DNA from: Syntrophomonas sp. UBA4911
GTDB lineage: Bacteria > Bacillota > Syntrophomonadia > Syntrophomonadales > Syntrophomonadaceae
Assembly: GCA_002398105.1 (NCBI GenBank)
Contig: DHCD01000046.1
Location: 29,027-54,130 of the forward strand
Direction: 5' to 3'
DNA length: 25,104 nt
A model generated the notes under the pieces. It worked only from the letters and a program-made list of their open reading frames with translations. It was not told the DNA's origin and searched no databases. Shown here one piece after another: positions 1 through 6,311 of the stretch (the first letter of the stretch is position 1; the number at the start of each line of letters is the position of its first letter). Made by a program: the position numbers and the translations under genes.

Positions 1-7
1 GGCGATC

Positions 8-25
8 GGGAGGACCGTCCCCTTG
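8..25. repeat. Partial copy of a palindromic repeat at the window edge
   Basis: The 18 bases here match one arm of the complete palindrome at 605-664 (644-661) with a single mismatch. The partner arm would lie to the left of the window, so this is either a truncated copy or the right half of a complete one. No gene is seen in bases 1-137; the rest is AT-rich spacer, and I found no convincing promoter there. Confidence 0.6.
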
Positions 26-137
26 AGCAACCAGCCGCTATGGTTAAAAATAACTGCAGGAAACCGGGTTAATTCCTTATTTTTTACCAATAATATTAAC
101 GGTCATATTTCTTTAAAATGAAAAAGGAGGCAAGGTT

Positions 138-569
138 GTGAGGGATATCAGCGAGAAGGTAAGTTATCTTCAGGGATTGAGTGAAGGGTTGAATATTAGT
201 GACGGCAACCCCCAGGGTAAAATCATTACCGGTATTTTGGGAGTACTGGATGATATTGCGGGAATGCTGGCCGAGATGCGTTCTGATTTAGATACCGTCG
301 GAGAATATATTGAAAACATTGATGACGATCTTTTGGAACTGGAGGAGAATTTTAAACGGGACCAGGATATTATTGAGGTGAAATGTGATAATTGTGGTGA
401 GGAGCTTGTCTTTGACGCCGATTTGATGGAAGACGAAGATGTTATAGAAATTATCTGTCCGCGCTGCAATGAAGTGGTTTTTGTTAATGACGGTTCCTTC
501 GACTTTGAGTATGGTGATTATGGAGATGAAATAGAGGATGGCCGGACGGCCAGAAATACCGATGCCTAA
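138..569 (+). CDS. CD1247-type small acidic protein with C-terminal zinc ribbon
   Basis: A 143-residue, strongly acidic protein starting at GTG, with a good AAGGAGG ribosome site a few bases upstream. Residues 1-75 look helical and are full of Asp/Glu. They resemble the N-terminal domain of the clostridial CD1247 family, an assignment from memory of the family. Residues 83-86 (CDNC) and 107-110 (CPRC) form two CxxC knuckles typical of a zinc ribbon. The tail is again acidic. The function of the family is not known. It lies just upstream of the spoIIIA operon, where B. subtilis has efp, and is separated from it by a large palindromic repeat, so co-transcription is uncertain. A zinc-dependent role in protein or nucleic-acid binding is only a guess. 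Confidence 0.8.
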   Translation: MRDISEKVSYLQGLSEGLNISDGNPQGKIITGILGVLDDIAGMLAEMRSDLDTVGEYIENIDDDLLELEENFKRDQDIIEVKCDNCGEELVFDADLMEDEDVIEIICPRCNEVVFVNDGSFDFEYGDYGDEIEDGRTARNTDA

Positions 570-604
570 ACCCTGAATCCAGCAATACCATCAAATGATT
601 AAAC

Positions 605-664
605 GCACAAGGGGACGGTTCTCCCGTGTCAAGAATTTGACACGGGAGAACCGTCCCCTTGTGC
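605..664. repeat. Perfect palindrome, 28-bp arms, 4-nt loop (dispersed repeat)
   Basis: Bases 605-632 and 637-664 are perfect reverse complements around the loop GAAT. The arms hold the core GGGGACGGTTCTCCCGTGTC. Related GGGGACGG-type palindromes are scattered in many clostridial and Desulfotomaculum-like genomes (general knowledge, not searched here). One further partial copy is visible at 8-25, and a possible eroded fragment at about 672-684. The transcript would form a very stable hairpin between the zinc-ribbon gene and spoIIIAA. There is no following T-run, so an intrinsic terminator role is not clear. Confidence 0.9.
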
Positions 665-742
665 GGAGGGGCAACCGTCTCGTTTTGCTGGTATATTTTC
701 CTCCTTAAACCAATATTTATGGTAAAGCAGGGAGGTGGATTT

Positions 743-1699
743 ATGCTGGAGCCTGGTAAGAATTTGCTGCGAAGAGAAGTACTTCCCTACTTTTCCACTC
801 AGATTAAGGATTTATTGCTTAATCTGGAGGAAGATCAATGTTTGCGGCTGGAAGAAATCCGATTACGCTGTGGTCAGCCTCTGCTGCTCAAAGTAGGAGA
901 ACGGGACTTTACCCTGGATCGGAGAGGGCGCTTGAGTGAAGACATTGCCACCGGCGTTAGGACAAGTGAAGAGGACATATACCGTACTATTTCCTCTATC
1001 AGTGATAATTCCCTGTATGCATTTGCCGAAGAGATAAGAAGAGGGTTTATTACCGTAGCCGGTGGGCATAGGGTGGGTCTGGCAGGACAGGTTGTAATGC
1101 AGGGAGAAGCGGTTAAAACCATGAAGGATTTTTCCAGTCTTTGTTTCCGTATAGCGCATGAGATTAAGAACTGTGCTCTATCTCTGCTTTCCTACATAAA
1201 CAGCGGCAGCGGAAATACTATCGCCAATACCCTGATAATTTCTCCTCCCCGCTGCGGTAAGACCACTATATTAAGAGATTTGGCCCGTCTTCTGGCTAAT
1301 AACCATAAACACCAGTCGGGCCGCAATGTAGTTATTGTTGATGAACGTTCCGAATTGGCCGGAAGTTACCGAGGGATACCGCAGCTGGATGTGGGACCCC
1401 GTACCGATGTGCTGGACTCCTGCCCCAAGGCGCAGGGAATGATCATGGCTTTGCGTTCTCTTTCGCCCCAGGTAATTATTACTGATGAAATTGGGCGGCG
1501 GGAGGATGTCCTGGCCCTCCAGGAATGTGTCAATGCCGGAGTGGCAGTTATAAGCAGCGTTCATGCCGGAACGGTAGATGAACTGCAAAAACGGCCGATA
1601 ATGCGGGAACTGCTGTCAAGCCGGGCCTTTAAGCTGGCCGTAATTTTATCACGGACAAACGGTCCGGGTTCAATCCAGGATATAGTCAGGTGGGATTAA
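743..1699 (+). CDS. spoIIIAA: Stage III sporulation protein AA, ATPase
   Basis: A 318-residue protein (B. subtilis SpoIIIAA is about 307) related to type II/IV secretion ATPases. It is the presumed motor of the SpoIIIA-SpoIIQ channel and acts on the mother-cell side of the engulfing forespore membrane. The Walker A motif SPPRCGKTT is at about residues 167-175. Two acidic strands follow, VVIVDE (196-201) and VIITDE (244-249), the first or second serving as Walker B. The open frame extends upstream into the repeat. The ATG at 743 is chosen because GGGAGG sits about 7 bases before it and the family begins there. It is the first gene of the eight-gene operon, with spoIIIAB starting one base after its stop. 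In the family, transcription is by sigma-E in the mother cell; I could not find a clean sigma-E promoter here. Confidence 0.95.
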   Translation: MLEPGKNLLRREVLPYFSTQIKDLLLNLEEDQCLRLEEIRLRCGQPLLLKVGERDFTLDRRGRLSEDIATGVRTSEEDIYRTISSISDNSLYAFAEEIRRGFITVAGGHRVGLAGQVVMQGEAVKTMKDFSSLCFRIAHEIKNCALSLLSYINSGSGNTIANTLIISPPRCGKTTILRDLARLLANNHKHQSGRNVVIVDERSELAGSYRGIPQLDVGPRTDVLDSCPKAQGMIMALRSLSPQVIITDEIGRREDVLALQECVNAGVAVISSVHAGTVDELQKRPIMRELLSSRAFKLAVILSRTNGPGSIQDIVRWD

Positions 1700-1700
1700 T

Positions 1701-2222
1701 ATGCTATTTAAAACCCTGGGTATAGCTTTAATTATCGGTGGGTTCGGAGGCTTTGGCTTAAGCGGTGCCCGGCGCTTTGAAAAGAGGGTCGATGAGCTGA
1801 AAAATATCAGGATGGCTCTGGGTTTCCTGGAGAAGGAAATCACCTGTGCCTATACCCCCCTTTCCCGGGCCCTGACCCGAACGGCTACATTTTGCGAGAA
1901 ACCGGCGGCTTTTCTGTTTGCGGAAAGTGCCAGGCTGCTCAATTCCCGACAAGGAACTACCGCGGAAGAGGCCTGGCGGACAGGTCTTCAAAAACTGGTG
2001 GAGCATTCCAGCCTGAAGGCCGGAGATATAAGTCTGCTGGACAGCCTAGCGGTGCAACTGGGCAGATCCGATGCCGGTGAACAGAGAAAGGTGTTCGACC
2101 TCCTGCAGGAAGAATTAAGGATTCAGGAGGAGAAGGCCCGGGCGGAACTGGATTCCGGCCATAAGCTCTGGAGCTACGGAGGCTTCATCATAGGAACGGT
2201 GGTAGTCTTGTTGCTGATTTAA
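1701..2222 (+). CDS. spoIIIAB: Stage III sporulation protein AB
   Basis: At 173 residues this is close to the 171 of B. subtilis SpoIIIAB, a membrane protein resembling GspF/PilC-type platform proteins of type II secretion. It is thought to sit under the SpoIIIA channel next to the ATPase. A hydrophobic segment lies at residues 5-22, a long helical soluble stretch follows (about 25-150), and a second membrane segment closes the C terminus (about 158-173). The ATG follows the spoIIIAA stop after one base, so the two are translationally coupled. A 71-base spacer with a hairpin separates it from spoIIIAC. Confidence 0.93.
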   Translation: MLFKTLGIALIIGGFGGFGLSGARRFEKRVDELKNIRMALGFLEKEITCAYTPLSRALTRTATFCEKPAAFLFAESARLLNSRQGTTAEEAWRTGLQKLVEHSSLKAGDISLLDSLAVQLGRSDAGEQRKVFDLLQEELRIQEEKARAELDSGHKLWSYGGFIIGTVVVLLLI

Positions 2223-2225
2223 GGC

Positions 2226-2262
2226 TGCAGATACGGGATATATAAACGGGTCCGTATCTGTA
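2226..2262 (+). other. Intercistronic hairpin between spoIIIAB and spoIIIAC
   Basis: Bases 2228-2236 pair perfectly with 2252-2260 (CAGATACGG with CCGTATCTG). The stem extends to 11-12 pairs if flanking G-U and U-A pairs are counted. The loop is about 14 bases. No T-run follows, so it is not a standard terminator. It may be an mRNA processing or stability element within the operon. Confidence 0.5.
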
Positions 2263-2293
2263 AGTTGAATATAAAAATAAAGGGGCGGTTGAG

Positions 2294-2488
2294 GTGGATA
2301 TTGATATAATCTTTCGCATTGCCGGTATAGGAATACTGATTTCAGTGCTGTCAATCGTGCTCAAACAGGCTAAAAAGGAAGAACAGGCGGAGATGCTGAC
2401 TCTGGCCGGAGTCGTTGTGGTTCTGATCATAGTCGTGCAGTTGATGAACCAGCTTTTCATGGTGGTCAGATCTGTGTTCAATCTGTAA
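2294..2488 (+). CDS. spoIIIAC: Stage III sporulation protein AC
   Basis: A very small membrane protein of 64 residues with two hydrophobic helices (about 3-20 and 32-60) around a charged loop (KQAKKEEQAE). This is the usual size and layout of SpoIIIAC (68 in B. subtilis). Together with SpoIIIAD it is thought to form an inner-membrane export-platform part of the mother-cell-to-forespore channel. It starts with GTG at 2294; an AAGGGG ribosome site lies about 8-10 bases upstream. The first residues (MDIDIIFRIAGIGI) match the family start. The next gene follows after 67 bases. Confidence 0.92.
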   Translation: MDIDIIFRIAGIGILISVLSIVLKQAKKEEQAEMLTLAGVVVVLIIVVQLMNQLFMVVRSVFNL

Positions 2489-2555
2489 TCTTTTTGGCGG
2501 TATTACGGTTGCACCTTCCCGAAGGTCATGACAAGACTTGCAAGGAGCGATGACC

Positions 2556-2945
2556 ATGGAAATTGCTCAAGTGGTGGGATTAGCCCTGGTTACGACTATC
2601 CTCCTCTTGATATTGCGGCAGGAGAATCCGGTTCTGGCAGTAATACTAAGCATTGTTTTCAGTATCGTCATCTTTACGGTGATGATGGGAAAGATGGCTT
2701 CCATCCTTAATGTGATGCGGGAGTTAACCCGCCGGGCCGAAGTGAATTATTTTTTCTTTGCCACCATTTTGAAAATACTGGGAGTGGCTTACCTGGGAGA
2801 ATTTGCAGCCGCTATTTGCCAGGATGCGGGCGAGCAGGCGGTAGCCAAAAAGGTGGAATTCGCCGCTAAGATCATTATTGCCGTACTGGCTCTCCCCATC
2901 ATGATAGCCATACTGGAATCTCTCATGCAGTTGATGCCAGGATAA
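2556..2945 (+). CDS. spoIIIAD: Stage III sporulation protein AD
   Basis: A 129-residue membrane protein, compared with 133 in B. subtilis. The N terminus MEIAQVVGLALVTTILLLIL lines up with the B. subtilis start. The central part (VNYFFFATILKILGVAYLGEFAAAICQDAG in outline, about residues 66-95) and the final hydrophobic segment are family-like. The frame is open from a TTG at 2538, but the ATG at 2556 is chosen because AAGGAG ends 8 bases before it, while the ATG at 2550 is too close. It is predicted to work with SpoIIIAC as a membrane component of the channel. About 160 bases without a gene follow before spoIIIAE. Confidence 0.94.
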   Translation: MEIAQVVGLALVTTILLLILRQENPVLAVILSIVFSIVIFTVMMGKMASILNVMRELTRRAEVNYFFFATILKILGVAYLGEFAAAICQDAGEQAVAKKVEFAAKIIIAVLALPIMIAILESLMQLMPG

Positions 2946-3105
2946 CGGGGTGAAGACCAGGGATTGGCAGAGCGACCGGTATCATCCGACCATTTGAGTG
3001 GGAAGCCGGGGTCGATTTAAGTTCATTGGGGGCTTAGCTTTTATATCTTGCAGATGATTTTTAATTACATGCCGCCTAAGCCACTGGAGAGGAGATTGGA
3101 GGAAA

Positions 3106-4341
3106 ATGCCGGTGAAAAAAGCAGCAGTAACCGGAAAGAGCCCTCTGGCTGCCGGCAAAACCCGGCCTTTACATGTTTTGATAACCGGGTTATTGCTTAT
3201 TTCTTTGTACGGCCTGTTTTTTCCCGGGGCAGTCAGGGCAGCCGAAAGCGAGCCGGTTTTTTCCTTTGAGGACACCTTGAAGAACCTTGATCTGGACGCT
3301 CTGGAAGAATACCGGGATAAACTGGATACAGAAGTGGATTCTCTGATGGAGGGCAAACCCCTGAAGGAGTGGCTGCTTGATTTTATCAAGGGGGAATGGA
3401 AATTCAATGTGAAGGATGCCGGAGAAGGGATTTTACGCCTGGTGGGCAAAGAAATACTGGCGAATTCCAGCTTACTGGGGAGATTGTTGGTTCTTTCCGT
3501 TATTGCGGCTTTGCTCATCAATTTACAGACCGCGTTTTCCTCATCAGTCGCCCAGATGTCTTATCTGGCTTGCTTCCTGGCTTTATCCGCCATTGCCTTG
3601 AGTTCTTTTAAAATCGTTTTGGCCATCGGCCAGCAGAGTATAGATAACATGGTGGCTTTTATGACCGCTATGCTTCCTCAGATGCTGGTATTAACGGCCG
3701 GGCTGGGTAATATTAACAGCACCGTCATGCTGCTGCCGTTACTCATGACCGGTGCCACTGCTTTCGCTACCACGGTGAAGAATGTAGTTTTCCCTTTAAT
3801 AATCCTTTCCGCCATTCTCAATCTGGTTAATCATATGTCAGACACCTTAAAGGTAGAGAGAATGGCCAAATTCTTTACCCAGATGGCGCAGTTATCATTG
3901 GGATTTTTTCTGACCATCTTCGTAGGTTTTATCAGCTTGAGGGCAGTATATGCCGCTACTCTGGATAAGATAGCGTTGCGAACCACGAAGTTCGTTACCG
4001 ACAATGCCATACCGGTAGTGGGCAAGATGTTTTCCGACACCGTGGAGGTGGCCGCCGGGTACGTCATAATGATAAAACAGGCCTTGGGCATATACGGAGT
4101 ACTGGTAATAGCAGGGATTATTCTGGCCCCCCTGGTTAAAATCGCTGCTATCGCACTGATTTACAAGCTGTCGGCTGCTATCGTGGAGCCTCTGGGAGAT
4201 TCGCGCACGGCGGCAATACTTGAGGTTATGAGCACCCACCTTTTTTTGATGTTGGCTACCGTGGCAGCGGTAGGCCTGATGTTTTTCATTATGATTGCCA
4301 TTGTGGCAGGTATGACCAATAATCTGGGCATGCTGCGATAA
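3106..4341 (+). CDS. spoIIIAE: Stage III sporulation protein AE
   Basis: A polytopic membrane protein of 411 residues (about 399 in B. subtilis). It starts with a probable cleaved signal peptide: basic N terminus, hydrophobic core at about 25-40 and AVRAAES near 43-49. A charged extracytoplasmic stretch follows (about 50-125), then at least six hydrophobic segments to the C terminus. It resembles permease-type proteins and is the largest membrane part of the SpoIIIA channel, needed for sigma-G activity in the engulfed forespore. The ATG at 3106 has TTGGAGG about 6 bases upstream. A 160-base spacer precedes it, the longest gap in the operon, with only a weak 7-bp inverted repeat (3031-3037 with 3076-3082). 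Confidence 0.94.
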   Translation: MPVKKAAVTGKSPLAAGKTRPLHVLITGLLLISLYGLFFPGAVRAAESEPVFSFEDTLKNLDLDALEEYRDKLDTEVDSLMEGKPLKEWLLDFIKGEWKFNVKDAGEGILRLVGKEILANSSLLGRLLVLSVIAALLINLQTAFSSSVAQMSYLACFLALSAIALSSFKIVLAIGQQSIDNMVAFMTAMLPQMLVLTAGLGNINSTVMLLPLLMTGATAFATTVKNVVFPLIILSAILNLVNHMSDTLKVERMAKFFTQMAQLSLGFFLTIFVGFISLRAVYAATLDKIALRTTKFVTDNAIPVVGKMFSDTVEVAAGYVIMIKQALGIYGVLVIAGIILAPLVKIAAIALIYKLSAAIVEPLGDSRTAAILEVMSTHLFLMLATVAAVGLMFFIMIAIVAGMTNNLGMLR

Positions 4342-4410
4342 ATAGCAACCGATATTAAACCTGGATAAAATCCGGGCAGTCTGTGGTACATCTTATTCGA
4401 GGAGGACCTT

Positions 4411-4998
4411 ATGGCCTTACTGACGGGAATGGTAAAGAACGTACTGGTAATAATCATCATGGCCAGTTTCCTGGAAATTATGCTTCCGGAGGGGCGGGTA
4501 AAACCTTTCGTTCGTTTTGCCATGGGCCTGTTTATTATCATAGCGGTTTTGAACCCGGTACTGAACGTTTTATTTGCAGGCAGGGACCTGGAAGTGAACC
4601 TCTGGGATTACCAGCTTACTCCAGAGCAGGAAAGAGAAGTGCTGGAGCGGGGCAGCCGCCTTAACCAGCAGCTGGCCAATACTTCTGACCGCAGTTTCAC
4701 GGGAAAAATCGAAGGGCAAATAAGCGCAGTGGCAATGCTGGTACCAGGGGTAAATAAAGTAGAGACCAGAGCCGTATTGGATGATGAAGGAGCTCTGCAG
4801 CAGCTGCACCTGACGGTAAGACCGGAGGAGAGCCCAGCCCTGCCGGGAGAGGGGGATGAAATCAAGGCCTTTTCCCAGGGAGGGGAGCAATCCCCGCCCG
4901 TCGACCAAAAGCAAACGGAAGAAAAAATCCGCAATGTTATCAATAATCTCTACGGGTTTAAAAATGTTCCCATCGAAATCAAGTTTGAAGGGGGTTAA
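4411..4998 (+). CDS. spoIIIAF: Stage III sporulation protein AF
   Basis: A 195-residue protein (206 in B. subtilis). Two hydrophobic helices lie at the N terminus (about 5-25 and 32-53), followed by a soluble domain facing the space between the two membranes. The family's C-terminal domain has a ring-building-like fold, related to that of SpoIIIAG and SpoIIIAH. The ATG is preceded by GAGGAGG at a normal distance. Its stop lies four bases before the GTG of spoIIIAG, so translation is probably coupled. Confidence 0.92.
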   Translation: MALLTGMVKNVLVIIIMASFLEIMLPEGRVKPFVRFAMGLFIIIAVLNPVLNVLFAGRDLEVNLWDYQLTPEQEREVLERGSRLNQQLANTSDRSFTGKIEGQISAVAMLVPGVNKVETRAVLDDEGALQQLHLTVRPEESPALPGEGDEIKAFSQGGEQSPPVDQKQTEEKIRNVINNLYGFKNVPIEIKFEGG

Positions 4999-5002
4999 TG
5001 CT

Positions 5003-5584
5003 GTGTTATACGAATGGATCAGAGGGGATAAGAATGATAATGAAGGGCCGGTTCGCTTTCTGAATAAGAAGAGCAGATATATCATGGTTATTGCTATCTG
5101 TCTCGGCCTTCTGGCCTTAATCTGGCCGGTCACCCGAACCGGCCCGGACAGCGGCGGCAAAACCGCAACCGATAATACTGCCAGCGGCAAGGGGAGTAAT
5201 AAAATCAATCAGGATTTGACCGGGGAGCTGGAATATATATTATCGCGGATTGATGGGGCGGGAAAAGTGAAAGTCAGTATAACTCTGGCTTCGGGGGGGG
5301 TAAAGACCTATGCCGCCAATACCCGGAATGAAAAACGGGAGATTGAGGAAAGCCAGAACGGTCTCAAGAAAACCACCAGTGAGAGTAATGTAACTCGTGA
5401 CTTGGCGGTATCGGCCGGAACCCCGCTGCTGGTTGAGGACAAAACCCCGGAAGTAATCGGAGTACTGGTCGTAGCCGAGGGAGCCGGTTCGCCATTGATC
5501 CAGGAAAAGTTGATTCAGGCCACGGCTACACTGCTAAATGTATCACCCCATCAGGTTTGTGTCATGCCGGGGCAGGATATATAA
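5003..5584 (+). CDS. spoIIIAG: Stage III sporulation protein AG, ring-forming channel component
   Basis: A 193-residue bitopic membrane protein, shorter than the 229 of B. subtilis. A membrane helix runs at about 27-43, and the rest lies in the intermembrane space. The C-terminal part (about 145-190, including PEVIGVLVVAEGAGSP and a final VSPHQVCVMPG) is the conserved ring-building domain known to assemble into a large ring in B. subtilis. The open frame extends back to 4856 inside spoIIIAF. The GTG at 5003 is preferred: it sits just past the spoIIIAF stop, with GAAGGGGG 8 bases upstream, and gives a family-like N terminus. The shorter length suggests a reduced insertion in the soluble domain. 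Confidence 0.92.
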   Translation: MLYEWIRGDKNDNEGPVRFLNKKSRYIMVIAICLGLLALIWPVTRTGPDSGGKTATDNTASGKGSNKINQDLTGELEYILSRIDGAGKVKVSITLASGGVKTYAANTRNEKREIEESQNGLKKTTSESNVTRDLAVSAGTPLLVEDKTPEVIGVLVVAEGAGSPLIQEKLIQATATLLNVSPHQVCVMPGQDI

Positions 5585-5603
5585 AAGCAAAGGGGAGAGG
5601 CAC

Positions 5604-6143
5604 ATGGTGTTGGAAATAAAAAAGGCTAAAAAAATTATCGTTATTGCCGGTGTAGTGCTGGCAGTAATTGTAGCGGCCAATATGTTGTGGGGAGGGCGAA
5701 GTTTTGAAGAGCCCATCAATGCTCCCGATAGTGCAATGAGTGAGTCCCAGCCGGAAAAGACCGCTGATAATATGGAATCCCGCAGCGGGGAGGATTTTTT
5801 TGCTGAATATCGTCTGCAAAGAGAGCGCAGCCGCAGCCGTGAAATGCAGGTGCTGCAGGAGTTGGCTCAGGACGAGGCCCAGGGGCAGGCGGCGCAGGAA
5901 GCATCCTTGAAAATAATACGTATAATGGAAGAAATGGAGAAAGAGATGAAAGCGGAAAATTTAGTTAAATCCCGGGGAATTGAGGAGTGTGTGGTGATCA
6001 GTGAACCGGGGATGAGCACCGTGGTTATAAAGGGAGAGGCGGCAGCAATTGATGAGGAGGAAATTAAAGGCCTGATTGGCCGGGTTTTAGAGGTTAATGA
6101 CGAAAACATAGGCATGGTTTTTCGAAGCGGGAATAATGAGTAA
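5604..6143 (+). CDS. spoIIIAH: Stage III sporulation protein AH, partner of forespore SpoIIQ
   Basis: A 179-residue protein (218 in B. subtilis) with one N-terminal membrane helix (about 11-28). A long charged, helix-rich linker follows, containing many Glu/Gln/Arg residues (about 55-120). The C-terminal domain (about 120-179) is YscJ-like. In B. subtilis this domain binds forespore SpoIIQ across the septal space and completes the channel. The ATG at 5604 is chosen over an earlier in-frame start because AAAGGGGAGAGG lies just upstream and the protein then begins with the usual short cytoplasmic tail. It is the last gene of the operon; a hairpin follows at 6220-6240. Confidence 0.93.
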   Translation: MVLEIKKAKKIIVIAGVVLAVIVAANMLWGGRSFEEPINAPDSAMSESQPEKTADNMESRSGEDFFAEYRLQRERSRSREMQVLQELAQDEAQGQAAQEASLKIIRIMEEMEKEMKAENLVKSRGIEECVVISEPGMSTVVIKGEAAAIDEEEIKGLIGRVLEVNDENIGMVFRSGNNE

Positions 6144-6164
6144 TGTATACATGAGCAAAAATGA

Positions 6165-6193
6165 TTGAAATAGAGGGGGTTTATTTTTATAAT
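6165..6193 (+). promoter_or_regulatory. Sigma-A type promoter for the carboxylase operon
   Basis: TTGAAA (6165-6170), 17 bases, then TATAAT (6188-6193): five of six and six of six matches at optimal spacing. Transcription would begin near 6200, giving a leader of about 110 bases before the carboxylase ATG. The hairpin at 6220-6240 would be inside that leader. Confidence 0.75.
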
Positions 6194-6219
6194 ATTAACA
6201 AGTGTAGTGGGACCAACTT

Positions 6220-6240
6220 GCTCAGGCCCTTGGCCTGAGC
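6220..6240 (+). terminator. 9-bp perfect hairpin, terminator or leader hairpin
   Basis: GCTCAGGCC (6220-6228) and GGCCTGAGC (6232-6240) pair around a CTT loop, followed by the only moderately T-rich CTATTTGTATAT. It could end spoIIIA transcription. Because it lies downstream of the promoter at 6165-6193 it could also act as an attenuator in the carboxylase leader. The weak T-run lowers confidence in termination. Confidence 0.5.
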
Positions 6241-6311
6241 CTATTTGTATATAAGGTAAGCCCAAGGTGCTGCTAAAATTTTATGATTGTTATACTACTG
6301 GGAGGTAAGCA

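Noticed and set aside
691..718. Possible sigma-E promoter for spoIIIAA (GTATATT with CAATATTT)
   Set aside because: The -35 has one mismatch but the -10 fits CATACAnT poorly and spacing is 13. A sigma-E promoter is expected from the family, but I cannot place it with confidence.
3031..3082. Inverted repeat GGCTTAG/CTAAGCC before spoIIIAE
   Set aside because: Only 7 bp with a 38-base loop; expected by chance in a window of this size.
4570..5208. 212-codon minus-strand frame
   Set aside because: Antisense shadow of spoIIIAF/spoIIIAG; the plus-strand proteins are clear family members.
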